Below are positions 40,682 to 49,918 of a DNA stretch of 64,000 bases, in pieces (within the stretch, counting starts at the first letter, position 1; every line of letters begins with the position of its first letter). Below the pieces are notes generated by a model. That model was given only the letters and a program-made list of their open reading frames with translations, had not been told where the DNA came from and did not search any database. The stretch covers positions 1,612,001 through 1,676,000 of the forward strand of contig NZ_VLKE01000001.1 in assembly GCF_007830265.1 (NCBI RefSeq), written 5' to 3'. The position numbers and the translations under genes are program-made. This stretch comes from Micromonospora olivasterospora (lineage in GTDB: Bacteria > Actinomycetota > Actinomycetes > Mycobacteriales > Micromonosporaceae).

Positions 40682-41368
40682 TCATGGCAGGACCGACTTG
40701 CGGGCGGTGGCCACCACGGCGTCCGGGCGGCGCAGGTAGAGCGGGGTGAGCGGGTCGCCGGGCGCGCCGGCCCGGACCCGCTCGGCGGCCAGCGCGGCGA
40801 GCGCGGTCGGGTCGGGGTAGCGGGGCTCCGCCCGCACGGGCAGGCCGAGGACGTCGGCGTACCGGTGCGCGCCGTCGCCGACCGCGACGGTGACGGCCAG
40901 GTCGCGGGCGCGCTGCGCGGCGACGGCGGGGGCGGCCACGTCCGGGCCGGCGATCCGCTGGCCCGCGCCGTCGTAGACCGCCCAGTAGACCTCCCGGCGG
41001 CGGGCGTCGCTGGCCGCGAGGACCGGCTCGCCGGCCGCCGCCGGGTGGCCGATCGCGTCCAGCGAGCAGACGCCGTACGTCGGGACGCCGAGCACCTGGC
41101 CCATGGTGGCCGCGGTGACCAGCCCCACCCGCAGCCCGGTGAACGGGCCGGGACCGAGCCCGGCGACGATCGCGCCCAGGTCGGCGGGGCGGGCGTCGAC
41201 GTGGGCGAGGACCGCGTCGACCTGCGGCGCGAGCAGCTCGCCGTGCGCGCGGGCGTCGACGGTGCACCGCTGCGCGCGCGGTACGACGCCCTCCGCCGTG
41301 ACCTCGACCAGCGCCGCGGTCACCGCGGGGGTCGAGGAATCCACCACCAGTACGAGCACGGATGCCAC
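40682..41368 (-). CDS. tsaB: tRNA threonylcarbamoyladenosine biosynthesis protein TsaB
   Basis: The 228-aa paralogue and partner of TsaD. It opens VLVLVVDSSTPAVTAALVEV and has GLGPGPFTGLRVGLVTAATM as in all TsaB, followed by LDAIGHPAAAGEPVLAASDA. The start is either GTG 41368 or GTG 41359; AGGGTGG lies near both. It precedes rimI and tsaD. Confidence 0.95.
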   Translation of the reverse strand: MASVLVLVVDSSTPAVTAALVEVTAEGVVPRAQRCTVDARAHGELLAPQVDAVLAHVDARPADLGAIVAGLGPGPFTGLRVGLVTAATMGQVLGVPTYGVCSLDAIGHPAAAGEPVLAASDARRREVYWAVYDGAGQRIAGPDVAAPAVAAQRARDLAVTVAVGDGAHRYADVLGLPVRAEPRYPDPTALAALAAERVRAGAPGDPLTPLYLRRPDAVVATARKSVLP

Positions 41369-41449
41369 CCTAACCGGCCCACCGGTCACCCGGCGTGACC
41401 CCCCGCCCGGCGCCAAAAACACCGGCCCACCCGGCATACGCGGCGCCCG

Positions 41450-42307
41450 TCAGCTCGGCGTGCGCAGCACGCGGAGGAACGGCGGCAGGAGCCACGGCCG
41501 GCGGCCCCAGGCGACGACCCTGCCGCGCAGCACCGTCCTGGCCCGCCCGACCCGACCGAACATCATCAGGTTGAGCGCCGCCGGGTCGAACCGGACGCGG
41601 ACGTCGGGCCGGGCGCCCGGCGCCGCGACCCGCACCCGCCCGCGGTGCAGGGTGAGGGTCACGTCCGCGCAGTACGCCGACCGGAACTCGACGGTGATCG
41701 GGCGCTCGCGGGGCGGCTCGTCGCTGTCGAGCAGCCGGCCGTATCCGGCACGGATCAGCCCGACGAGGAACAGCTCGAAGAAGAGCACGGCCTCCCGGGC
41801 GGGGATCTCCCACGGCGACCGGGCGGCCGGGGCGATGTCCCAGCCGTGCACGAGCAGCTCGTTGACCAGGTGGGCGAACAGGCCGGCGAGCGGTGCCCGG
41901 GCGCCGCCGAACCAGTCCAGTTGCTCGCCGGGGCGGCTGTCGGTGGTGGCGGCGAGGATGGTGTCCACGTCCGCGCGGAGCCGGGCCAGCAGCGGCCCCG
42001 GCTCGCGCTCGGTCAGGTGCGCCAGGACGACGTCGTTGAGGTCGGCGATGGTGTCCACGGTGACGGTCGCCAGCCGGGTGCCGAGGCCCGGGATCGGCAG
42101 CGGCTGGTGGGCCGGGTCGAGCTTGACCGCGTACAGCCAGGCGACCGAGACCACGTGGACGAGCGTGTCGGCGACGGACCAGTGGGCGGTGACCATCGTC
42201 TCCGGCCGGTCGACCGCCTCGACCAGCCGGATGAACCGGTCAGTCGCCCCGGCCAGCGCGTCCCGGGCCGCCCGCCACTGCCGCTCGGTGATGGTCGCCG
42301 CCGCCAT
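41450..42307 (-). CDS. maleylpyruvate isomerase family protein (mycothiol-dependent, DinB-like)
   Basis: A 285-aa member of the MDMPI/DinB fold. The helical domain has TAHWSVADTLVHVVSVAWLY with a His of the metal site, a second His in GLFAHLVNELLVHGWD, and further FFELFLVGLIRAGYGRLL. The C-terminal part is the sterol-carrier-like fold (VTLTLHRGRVRVAAPGARPD). Substrate unknown. ATG 42307 follows GGAGG. It lies between ung and tsaB. Confidence 0.85.
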   Translation of the reverse strand: MAAATITERQWRAARDALAGATDRFIRLVEAVDRPETMVTAHWSVADTLVHVVSVAWLYAVKLDPAHQPLPIPGLGTRLATVTVDTIADLNDVVLAHLTEREPGPLLARLRADVDTILAATTDSRPGEQLDWFGGARAPLAGLFAHLVNELLVHGWDIAPAARSPWEIPAREAVLFFELFLVGLIRAGYGRLLDSDEPPRERPITVEFRSAYCADVTLTLHRGRVRVAAPGARPDVRVRFDPAALNLMMFGRVGRARTVLRGRVVAWGRRPWLLPPFLRVLRTPS

Positions 42308-42400
42308 GCGCCGCCTCCGATCCACGGTGCCTCCGGGTGGCGCACACTCTACAACGGACGGTCACCGCCCCGTCACCCCGCGACGGGGCGGTGACCCGGG

Positions 42401-43102
42401 TCAGCCGGCGGACCGCTCCCAGTCGATCGTCGGCAGGCCGGCGTCGGCGAGGGCCTTGTTCGTCGCGCTGAACGGACGGCTGCCGAGGAAGCCGCGCGGG
42501 TTCATCGGGCTCGGGTGGCCCGCCTCCAGCACCACGTGCTGCGGGTTGGTCACCAGAGCCGCCTTCTTGCGGGCGTACCCGCCCCAGAGCAGGAAGACGA
42601 CCCGCTGGTCGAGGGCGTCCAGGGCGCGGATGGTGGCGTCGGTGAACTCCTCCCAGCCCTTGTTCGCGTGCGAGCCGGGGGTGGCCTGCCGGACCGTCAG
42701 CACCGAGTTGAGCAGCAGCACGCCCTGCGCGGCCCAGCCGTCGAGGTTGCCGCCGCTCGGCTTGGCCACGCCCAGGTCGTCGCCCAACTCCTTGAAGACG
42801 TTGCGCAGCGACGGCGGGACGGGCACCCCGGGGCGGACGCTGAAGCTCAGCCCGTGCGCCTGCCCCGCCTTGTGGTACGGGTCCTGCCCGAGGATCAGCA
42901 CCCGGCAGTCCCGCGGCGCGCACAGCCGGTACGCCGAGAACAGGTCCTCGACCGGGGGGAACACGGTCTGGGTCGCGTACTCCCCGGCGACGAACTCGGC
43001 CAGCGCGGCGGTGCGGGCCGGGTCGAGGTGCGGGGTGAGCACGGCACGCCACTCGTCGGGCAGCAGGCCGAGCAGGTCGAGGGCAGGGGCGTCGTCGGGC
43101 AT
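42401..43102 (-). CDS. ung: uracil-DNA glycosylase, family 1
   Basis: Removes uracil from DNA in base excision repair. The 233-aa protein has the catalytic loop LILGQDPYHKAGQAHGLSFS with the Asp, GWAAQGVLLLNSVLTV, and the minor-groove loop EAGHPSPMNPRGFLG with the catalytic His. Full length for the family. ATG 43102 has AAAGG six bases upstream; a TTG two codons earlier is less likely. Confidence 0.97.
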   Translation of the reverse strand: MPDDAPALDLLGLLPDEWRAVLTPHLDPARTAALAEFVAGEYATQTVFPPVEDLFSAYRLCAPRDCRVLILGQDPYHKAGQAHGLSFSVRPGVPVPPSLRNVFKELGDDLGVAKPSGGNLDGWAAQGVLLLNSVLTVRQATPGSHANKGWEEFTDATIRALDALDQRVVFLLWGGYARKKAALVTNPQHVVLEAGHPSPMNPRGFLGSRPFSATNKALADAGLPTIDWERSAG

Positions 43103-43224
43103 CGGCAACCTTTCGCAGTCGGTCGGCCCTCTTCCTACCAGCCCCCACCGACACCCCCGTCCGCGAGGATCGGCAGTCGCGGGCGAGACGCGGGACGGGG
43201 CCCTGACGCGGGCACGTCATCCCG

Positions 43225-43707
43225 TCAGGCGAGCGCGGCGATGCGGTCCGCCCAGTCCCCGCCGGCGGGCTCCAACTCGACCACCCGGGTGTCGTCGTCC
43301 CGGCGGTCGACCCGGACCCGCAGGTGGGCGTCGACCAACTGCTCCACCAGGCCCTCGCCCCACTCGACCACCGTGACCGAGTCCTCGACCGAGGCGTCCA
43401 GGTCGAGGTCGTCGATCTCGGCGCGCGGATCGCTCGCGTCCCCGAGCCGGTACGCGTCCGCGTGCACCAGCGCCACCCTGCCGCCGCGCCCGGGGTCGGG
43501 TCGGTGCACCCGGGCGATCACGAACGTCGGCGAGGTGACGTCGCCGTGCACCCCGAGCCCGGCCCCGATGCCCCGGGTCAGCGCCGTCTTGCCGGCGCCC
43601 AGCGGGCCGGTGAGCAGCAGCAGGTCACCGGCGCGCAGCACCCGGGCCAGCCGGCGGCCGAACGCGTGCGTGTCCTCGACCGTGGGGAGCGTGACGACGA
43701 TGCTCAC
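43225..43707 (-). CDS. tsaE: tRNA threonylcarbamoyladenosine biosynthesis ATPase TsaE
   Basis: A 160-aa ATPase that acts with TsaB and TsaD. Walker A LLTGPLGAGKTALTRGIGAG, and SPTFVIARVHRP with LVHADAYRLGDASDPRAEID as the switch and metal-binding region. SVTVVEWGEGLVEQL closes the fold. It follows the alpha/beta hydrolase gene and is close to alr on the same strand. The GTG at 43707 is the family start (SIVVTLPTVEDTHAF). Confidence 0.96.
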   Translation of the reverse strand: MSIVVTLPTVEDTHAFGRRLARVLRAGDLLLLTGPLGAGKTALTRGIGAGLGVHGDVTSPTFVIARVHRPDPGRGGRVALVHADAYRLGDASDPRAEIDDLDLDASVEDSVTVVEWGEGLVEQLVDAHLRVRVDRRDDDTRVVELEPAGGDWADRIAALA

Positions 43708-43729
43708 GACACCTCCGCAGAGCCGGCGC

Positions 43730-44830
43730 TCACAGGGCCTCCAGGAAGCGGGTCAGGGCGGCGTTGACCTCGTCGGCGTGCTCCAGCATCACCACGTGCC
43801 CACTGTCTGGGATCTTGAGGAACTCGGCGTGCGGCAACCTCCGCACGATCTCCTCAGAGTGGGCCACGGGAGTGATCATGTCCCGGTCGCCGACCACCAC
43901 CAGCACGGGGGTGCCGGCCAGCGCGGCCAGCGCCGGGTGCCGCGAGTGGGTGGCGATCGTCCGCAGGTAGCGGGTGACCGTGTCGGCCGAGGTCCGGGAG
44001 TTCATCTGCTCGACGTACGACACCAGGGCCGGGCTGGGCCGCCGGGAGCCGAAGCCGTACCTGCGGGTGAGCAGCCAGGCGACGTCGGATCTGGACCGAC
44101 GGGCCGCGTCGATCACCTTGCCGCCGTACCGGGTGGCGTTGCTCATCAGGTAAAGCGCCGGGCCGCCCACCCGGCCCAGCAGGGCGGGCGCGACCAGCCG
44201 ACTCTCGGCGAGCAGGCCGCCCGAGGTGGCGATCAGCACGGTGCCCACCACCCGGTCGCCGAACAGCTCCGGATACAGCTCGGCGAACGCCATGATGGTC
44301 ATCCCGCCCATCGAGTGGCCGACCAGCACCAGCGGCCCTTCGGGGGCGGTCCGGTCGATCACCCGACGCAGGGTGCGGCCGAGCGCGCCGAGGTCGTACT
44401 CGCCGGTCTCCAGCCGCCCCGACCGGCCGTGCCCCGGCTGGTCGTACGCGACGATCCGGTGCTCGCCCCGCTCGGCGAGCACCTTGCGCTGGAAGTGGAA
44501 CGTCCCCATGTCGAGGCAGAAGCCGTGCACCAGGATCACGGTCGGGTTGCCGGCGACGGGGCGGGTCGGCTCCACCACCTCGACGTGGATGTCGGTGCCG
44601 TCCGGCAGCTCCAGCCGGAACGCCTCGTCGCACCGCTGCTCGCCGAAGACCTCGCCGGCGTACGGGTCGGCCGGGTCGGCCTTGAGCCGGCGGACGAGGA
44701 CGCGCTCGCTGACGACGCCGGCCGCGAGCCCGGCGGCGGCGACGCCGACCGCTGCCCCGACCACTCCCGCCACCCGTCCGGCGGCGGTACGCGGCCGGGG
44801 GATGCGGAACCTGCGCTCGCTTCCCGTCAC
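43730..44830 (-). CDS. alpha/beta hydrolase
   Basis: A 366-aa alpha/beta hydrolase with one N-terminal membrane helix (VAGVVGAAVGVAAAGLAAGV). It has the oxyanion-site VILVHGFCLDMG, nucleophile elbow LVGHSMGGMTIM, acid in VVVGDRDMITP and catalytic His in IPDSGHVVMLE. Substrate unknown. The GTG overlaps the alr stop (GTGA), and the gene lies between alr and tsaE, as in other actinobacteria. Confidence 0.93.
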   Translation of the reverse strand: MTGSERRFRIPRPRTAAGRVAGVVGAAVGVAAAGLAAGVVSERVLVRRLKADPADPYAGEVFGEQRCDEAFRLELPDGTDIHVEVVEPTRPVAGNPTVILVHGFCLDMGTFHFQRKVLAERGEHRIVAYDQPGHGRSGRLETGEYDLGALGRTLRRVIDRTAPEGPLVLVGHSMGGMTIMAFAELYPELFGDRVVGTVLIATSGGLLAESRLVAPALLGRVGGPALYLMSNATRYGGKVIDAARRSRSDVAWLLTRRYGFGSRRPSPALVSYVEQMNSRTSADTVTRYLRTIATHSRHPALAALAGTPVLVVVGDRDMITPVAHSEEIVRRLPHAEFLKIPDSGHVVMLEHADEVNAALTRFLEAL

Positions 44831-45945
44831 GGGCGCTCGCCGTCGTAGACGCGGGGCACCCGGACCCCGCCGAACCGGGTCACGATCTCGTAGTTGATCG
44901 TGCCGACGGCGTCGGCCCAGTCGTCGGCGGTGGGCTCGCCGTCGGTACCGGGCCCGAACAGGGTCGCCACGTCGCCGGCCGCCACCGGGTCGTCGCCGCA
45001 GTCGACCACGATCTGGTCCATGCAGACCCGGCCGGAGAGGGTTCGCCGCCGGCCGGCGAGCTGCACCGGCCCGACGTTCGAGGCGTGCCGGGGCACCCCG
45101 TCGGCGTACCCGAGCGGCACCACGGCCAGGTTCGCCTCGCGCTCGGTGACGTACGTGTGGCCGTAGGAGACGCCGGTGCCGGCCGGCACCCGCTTGGTGA
45201 GCATGACCCGGGCGCGCGCGGTCATCGCCGGGCGGAGCCCGAACCGCTCGCCGGCCACCGGCGACAGGCCGTAGGTGGCGAGCCCGGGCCGGACCAGGTC
45301 GAAGTGGGTGTCCGGGCGGGTCAGCGTGGCGGCCGAGTTGGCCAGGTGCCGGTAGCGCGGGCGCAGCCCGGCCCGCTCGACCATGTCCAGCCCCTCGTGG
45401 AAGACCGCGAGCTGCCGGTCGGTGGTGGGGTGGCCGGGCAGGTCGGCGTACACGAAGTGGCTCCACACCCCGACCACCTCGACCAGGCCGTCGGCCTGGG
45501 CCTTCGCGGCGGCCTCCAGCAGTGCCGGCCAGTCCGCGACGGTGGCGCCACCCCGGGACAGCCCGGTGTCGATCTTCAGGTGCAGCCGAGCCGGCCGGTC
45601 CGCCCGCCGGCCCGCCTCGATCATCTCGTCGAGCTGCGGCAGGCTCGCGGCGGCCAGGTCGACCCCGGCGGCGACCCCGTCGTGCAACGGCAGCCCGGGG
45701 GCGAGCAGCCACGCCAGCACGGGTGCGGTGACCCCGGCCCGGCGCAGGGTCAGCGCCTCGTCGAGGGTGCAGACGCCGAGCCAGTCCGCCCCGGCGTCGA
45801 GCGCCGCGCGGGCCGCGGGGACCATCCCGTGGCCGTACCCGTCGGCCTTCACCACCGTCATCAGCTCGGCGCCGGTCCCCGACCGCAGCCGGGCCACGTT
45901 GTCACGGATCGCATCGAGATCGACGCGCACCTCGGACTGCCACAT
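44827..45945 (-). CDS. alr: alanine racemase
   Basis: PLP enzyme that makes D-alanine for the cell wall. The 372-aa protein has the PLP Lys in LMTVVKADGYGHGMVPAARA, HLKIDTGLSRGG, the SYGHTYVTEREANLAVVPLG strand with its Tyr, and the C-terminal GRVCMDQIVVDCGDDPVAAG. The gene begins an operon with the hydrolase and tsaE. Full length; MWQSEV start at 45945. Confidence 0.97.
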   Translation of the reverse strand: MWQSEVRVDLDAIRDNVARLRSGTGAELMTVVKADGYGHGMVPAARAALDAGADWLGVCTLDEALTLRRAGVTAPVLAWLLAPGLPLHDGVAAGVDLAAASLPQLDEMIEAGRRADRPARLHLKIDTGLSRGGATVADWPALLEAAAKAQADGLVEVVGVWSHFVYADLPGHPTTDRQLAVFHEGLDMVERAGLRPRYRHLANSAATLTRPDTHFDLVRPGLATYGLSPVAGERFGLRPAMTARARVMLTKRVPAGTGVSYGHTYVTEREANLAVVPLGYADGVPRHASNVGPVQLAGRRRTLSGRVCMDQIVVDCGDDPVAAGDVATLFGPGTDGEPTADDWADAVGTINYEIVTRFGGVRVPRVYDGERP

Positions 45946-46030
45946 GACCCCAGCCTACTGACCACGGTGATCAACCCGGGCCGGAGCCGCCGGACGGGCG
46001 CGTTCCGCCGCGGTGGCCGCGCCGCCGGCG

Positions 46031-46079
46031 CGCCCCGGCCTCAGGTCAGCCGGCGCCGCCCCGGCCTCAGGTCAGCCGG
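46031..46079. repeat. tandem 23-base duplication at the end of the NAD(P)HX gene
   Basis: A 23-base segment beginning CGCCCCGGCCTCAGGTCAGC and ending CGG occurs at 46031-46053 and again at 46057-46079 (period 26). It includes the last codons and stop of the NAD(P)HX repair gene. The right copy is the one used. Confidence 0.85.
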
Positions 46080-47536
46080 GCGAGCACCGGCCGGAGGGCG
46101 GCGGCGACGTCCGGCGCGGTCACCGGACCGCCGCGGGCCGCCTCCCGGCCGGCCAGCCCGTGCAGGTACGCGGCAGCGGCCGCCGCCCGTTCCGGGGCCA
46201 GCCCGGCGGCCAGCAGCGAGCCGAGCAGCCCGGCGAGCACGTCCCCGGTGCCGCCGGTGGCCAGCGCGGCGGTGCCGGTCGGGTTGACGTACGCCCGGCC
46301 GTCGGGGGTCGCGATGATCGTGCGGTCCCCCTTGAGCAGCACCACCGCGTTCATCCACGCGGCGAGGCGCAGCGCGGCGGCCGTCCGGTCGTTGCCGGGC
46401 AGTTCGCCGCAGAGCCGGGCGAACTCCCGGTCGTGCGGGGTCACCACGATCGGGGCGTCCCGCCTGCGCAGCTGGTCCGCCATCGACCCGTCCACCAGCA
46501 GGGTCAGCGCGTCGGCGTCGAGCACCACCGGGACCGGGGCGGCGAGCACGGCGCGCAGCTCGGCGGCCGCGTCCTCGCCCGTGCCCAGGCCCGAGCCGCA
46601 GACCCACGCCTGTACCCGCCCGGCGTCGGCCACCCGGCCCGTGGCGATCACCGACGGATGGTGGTGCAGCACCTCGTCCCGGGCGCTGCCGGCGTACCGG
46701 ACCATGCCGGTCGGCCCGGCGAGCGCGCCGCCGACGGAGAGCACGGCCGCCCCCGGGTACGTCGCCGAGCCGGTCGCCACCCCGACCACGCCCCGGCTGT
46801 ACTTCTCCGCGGCCGGCCCGAGCTCCGGCCACCAGTCGACCACGTCCGACCACTCGGTGACCCGCAGCGCCGGGCTGCCGCGCAGCCACGGCCCCAGCCC
46901 GATGTCGACCAGCTCGACCTCGCCCGCGAGGGCGGCGGCCGGTCCGACCACCAGCGCCGGCTTCAGCGCCCCGAACGTGACCGTCACGTCCGCCCGGACC
47001 GCCATGGGTCGCCCGGACGCGGCCGGCGGGACGTGACCGGTGTCGACCGCCACCCCGCTCGGCACGTCCACCGCGACCACGGTCGCCCGGATGCCGTCCC
47101 GCCCGCTGCGCTCCGCCAGGCTCGCGGCGAGCTGGTCCGCGGTCTCCCGCAGCCCGCCGGTGCCGCCGATCCCGACGATGCCGTCCAGCACGAGGTCGAC
47201 CACGGCTGGCGGCCGGTCCACGAGGCGGCCCCCGGCGGCGCGCAGCGCGGCCAGCCCGTCGGCGTGCGCCCGCCCCGGGGCGAGCAGCAGGGCCGCGACG
47301 GCGGCGCCCCGGCGGGCCAGGTGGGCGCCCGCGTACAGGGCGTCACCGCCGTTGTCGCCTGTGCCGACGAGCAGCAGCACGCGCGACCCGTACACCCCGC
47401 CCCGGTCGGCGAGCAGCAGCGCGCAGCGGCGGGCCAGCCCGGCGGCGGCCCGCTTCATCAGCGTCCCGGCGGGCAGCTCGGCCATGAGCGCGGCCTCCGC
47501 CGCCCGTACGTCCGCGACCCGCCACACCGGTTCCAT
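46067..47536 (-). CDS. nnr: bifunctional NAD(P)HX epimerase/dehydratase
   Basis: Repairs hydrated NADH and NADPH. The 489-aa protein has an N-terminal YjeF epimerase domain (VLLLVGTGDNGGDALYAGAH, VVAVDVPSGVAVDTG) and a C-terminal ADP-dependent dehydratase domain (KYSRGVVGVATGSATYPGAA, VLDADALTLL, VVTPHDREFARLCG, NPTGTAALATGGTGDVLAGL). It lies between the type VII pair and alr; this neighbourhood is conserved. ATG 47536 was chosen on the GGGAC upstream and the first epimerase helix. Confidence 0.93.
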   Translation of the reverse strand: MEPVWRVADVRAAEAALMAELPAGTLMKRAAAGLARRCALLLADRGGVYGSRVLLLVGTGDNGGDALYAGAHLARRGAAVAALLLAPGRAHADGLAALRAAGGRLVDRPPAVVDLVLDGIVGIGGTGGLRETADQLAASLAERSGRDGIRATVVAVDVPSGVAVDTGHVPPAASGRPMAVRADVTVTFGALKPALVVGPAAALAGEVELVDIGLGPWLRGSPALRVTEWSDVVDWWPELGPAAEKYSRGVVGVATGSATYPGAAVLSVGGALAGPTGMVRYAGSARDEVLHHHPSVIATGRVADAGRVQAWVCGSGLGTGEDAAAELRAVLAAPVPVVLDADALTLLVDGSMADQLRRRDAPIVVTPHDREFARLCGELPGNDRTAAALRLAAWMNAVVLLKGDRTIIATPDGRAYVNPTGTAALATGGTGDVLAGLLGSLLAAGLAPERAAAAAAYLHGLAGREAARGGPVTAPDVAAALRPVLARLT

Positions 47537-47907
47537 GCCGTCCCGTCCCGTCCGTCCCCGTGCCGGCCGCGCCTCGGCCGGTCGTCCCTCACCGTTCCGC
47601 GACCACCATGGCGTGCCGGCAGCGACGGCCACGGCCTCACCCTACCGGCGGAAGGGGCCGCAGATTATCCGCCGGGTCGGCGGTGGGCAACACCTGTGGA
47701 CAACCGGGGGTACGAGCACCCGCCCGTTGTCCACAGGGGCGGTCCGGGCCGACCGGCGCCGCCTAGCGTCGTCCGCGTCGCTGCCCCCGTCCCGCCGGCC
47801 CCTCGGCCGACGCGGTCGCCGCCCCGCCGTCACCGCTCGACGCCCCGCTGTCGCGGTTCGCCGCCCCACCGTCGTCCGCCGACGGCCCGAACCAGGAGGA
47901 GTTCCCG
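47537..47907. promoter_or_regulatory. 371-base region with an inverted pair of DnaA-box-like sites
   Basis: The divergent space between the NAD(P)HX gene and the WXG gene. It contains the perfect 12-bp inverted repeat CCTGTGGACAAC (47693-47704) and GTTGTCCACAGG (47726-47737); each arm includes TTGTCCACA, the high-GC actinobacterial DnaA-box form. No other gene was seen. Function is not known. Confidence 0.6.
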
Positions 47908-48204
47908 ATGGAAGGCGAGCCGTTCACCGTGCGCCCGGACCTGCTGCGGGAGGTGGCCAGGGCGCTCGGCGACGACGCGTACCGGCTGGCGCGCGGGCTG
48001 GCCGGGGTGCCCGGGCTGGTGCCGCCCGCCGCCGGCTGGCGCACCGCGACCGCCCTCGCCGAGTTGGAGGCGGCGGTGCACGCCTGGTGTGGTGCGCTCG
48101 GCGCGCGGGTGGCGGCCACGGCCGGTGCGCTGGCCACGGCCGCCGACGGTTACCAGGCGGTCGACGAGCGGGTGGCCCGCCGGCTGACCGCGCTGCCCCG
48201 GTGA
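47908..48204 (+). CDS. WXG100-like protein of a second type VII pair
   Basis: A 98-aa helical protein. DLLREVARALGDDAYRLARG and AELEAAVHAWCGALGARVAA form the two helices, with a GWRTATA turn at the WxG position. It has the size and layout of ESX/WXG100 substrates, though the sequence is divergent. It overlaps the following hydrolase gene by four bases (GTGA). Confidence 0.7.
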   Translation: MEGEPFTVRPDLLREVARALGDDAYRLARGLAGVPGLVPPAAGWRTATALAELEAAVHAWCGALGARVAATAGALATAADGYQAVDERVARRLTALPR

Positions 48205-49901
48205 GCGGCCCGGTGGCGGGTCGCCCCGGCCCGACGAACGGCCCGACGCGGGGTCCGGGCACCCCGGCGAGCGGCCCGGCGGGCCGTTTGCGCGCCCCTG
48301 CCGGCGGCCCGGCGACCGCCGTCGCCGGCAACGGTTACGCGCGGCTCTGGGCGGCCGACCCGGCCGGCTGGGCTGCGGCAGGGGTGGCCTGGCTGGGGCT
48401 GACCGGGCTGGTCGACCGGCGGGCCACCGCGCTGGAGGAGGCCGCCGGCAGGCTGCGGGCCGGGTGGACGGGCGCGGCGGCGGGATCGGCCGGCGGGCGG
48501 GTCGACGCCCTGCGGGGCGAGCTGACGGCCCTCGCCCCGGCGGCGATCGAGGCCGACCAGGTGCTCGCCGAGTTCGCCGCGCGGTTGCGCCTGGCCAAGG
48601 CCCGGCTCGCGGAGGCGGTCGCCCTGGCCGACGCCGGCGGGGTGCTGCTGGACCGGCACGGGCGGGCGAGCCTGGATCCGGCGGCGGCCCGGCCCGGCGC
48701 ACCGGCCCCCGTGGCGCGGGTCGCCGCCGCTGTGGCCGCCGCGCTCGAGTCGGCGGACGCCGCCGACCGGGAGGCCGCCGGCCGCCTCGACGAGTTGGCC
48801 GCGGCGGCCGGCGCCGGCTGGCTGGCCCCGCCGCCGCCCTGGCGGCCGCCCCCGGGCACCGACCCCGCGTCCGTGCGGTCCTGGTGGGCCGGGCTCACCC
48901 CCGCCCAGCGCCGGTGGCTGGTGGCCCGGGAGCCGGAGCTGGTCGGCCGCCTCGACGGCGTTCCCGCGACCGCGCGGGATCAGGCCAACCGGCTGCTGGT
49001 CGGGCGGCGGCGGGAGGTGCTGCTCGCCGAACGGCGACGGCTGCTGGGCCGGCTGCCGGGCGGGCCGCTGGAGCTGGCCGGGCTGGCCCGGGTCGAGGCG
49101 AGCCTGTCCGGGCTGGACGCGCTGACCGCGCGGCTGACCGACGGCGGGCAGCCCCGGGCGTACCTGCTGGGGCTCGACCCGGGCGGGGAGGGCCGGGCGA
49201 TCGTGGCGCTGGGCGACCCGGACCGGGCGGACCGGGTGCTGACGTACGTGCCGGGGATGACCGCCGGCCTCGCCGACGCCTCCGGCGAACTGGGCCGGGC
49301 GGCCCGGGTGCGGGACCGCTGCGCGGCGCTGGACCCGACCGGGGCGACCGCGGCGGTGTTGTGGCTCGACTACGACGCGCCCGACTTCCTGCACGAGGCG
49401 GCCTTGCCGCGCCAGGCCGGGGACGCCGGGCCGGCGCTGCACCGGTTCCAGGAGGGGCTGCGGGCGACGCACGACGGGCCGCCGGCCCGGCAGACGGTGC
49501 TCGGGCACAGCTACGGGTCGGTGGTGGTGGGCACCGCCGCGCGCGACCACGGGCTGGCCGCCGACGCGCTGGTCTTCGTCGGCTCACCCGGCGTCGGCGT
49601 GGACGGGGCCGCCGGGCTGCGCCTGCCGGGCGGCGAGGTCTGGGCGAGCACCGCCCCGGACGACGTCATCCGGCTGGCCCGGCCCCCGGACGCGCTGGCC
49701 CGCCGGATCCTGGTCGGGGCCAGCCCGTTGGCTGCCGTGCTGGTCGGCGGCGAGGAGCACGCCCTGTGGTTCGGCCGGGACCCGACCGACCCCGGGTTCG
49801 GCGCCCGTACGTTCCCCAGTGGCCGGTACGGCCACACCGGGTACTGGGACCCCGGCAACCCGGCCCTCGACGGCATGGCCCGCATCGTGCTCGGGCGCTG
49901 A
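48201..49901 (+). CDS. type VII-linked alpha/beta hydrolase (DUF1023)
   Basis: A 566-aa protein. The N-terminal ~250 residues are helical, with WXG/PPE-like character (DPAGWAAAGVAWLGLTGLVD, WAGLTPAQRRWLVAREPELV). The C-terminal ~250 residues are a DUF1023 alpha/beta hydrolase with the nucleophile elbow VLGHSYGSVVVG, an Asp in STAPDDVIRL and a His in GRYGHTGYWD. DUF1023 hydrolases are common type VII partners. The GTG start overlaps the WXG gene stop. Substrate unknown; no secretion-apparatus gene is in the window. Confidence 0.8.
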   Translation: MSGPVAGRPGPTNGPTRGPGTPASGPAGRLRAPAGGPATAVAGNGYARLWAADPAGWAAAGVAWLGLTGLVDRRATALEEAAGRLRAGWTGAAAGSAGGRVDALRGELTALAPAAIEADQVLAEFAARLRLAKARLAEAVALADAGGVLLDRHGRASLDPAAARPGAPAPVARVAAAVAAALESADAADREAAGRLDELAAAAGAGWLAPPPPWRPPPGTDPASVRSWWAGLTPAQRRWLVAREPELVGRLDGVPATARDQANRLLVGRRREVLLAERRRLLGRLPGGPLELAGLARVEASLSGLDALTARLTDGGQPRAYLLGLDPGGEGRAIVALGDPDRADRVLTYVPGMTAGLADASGELGRAARVRDRCAALDPTGATAAVLWLDYDAPDFLHEAALPRQAGDAGPALHRFQEGLRATHDGPPARQTVLGHSYGSVVVGTAARDHGLAADALVFVGSPGVGVDGAAGLRLPGGEVWASTAPDDVIRLARPPDALARRILVGASPLAAVLVGGEEHALWFGRDPTDPGFGARTFPSGRYGHTGYWDPGNPALDGMARIVLGR

Positions 49902-49918
49902 TGGCCGGCGGGGCGCCC

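Noticed and set aside
47695..47735. Chromosomal replication origin
   Set aside because: Only two DnaA-like boxes are present and no dnaA, dnaN or box cluster is nearby.
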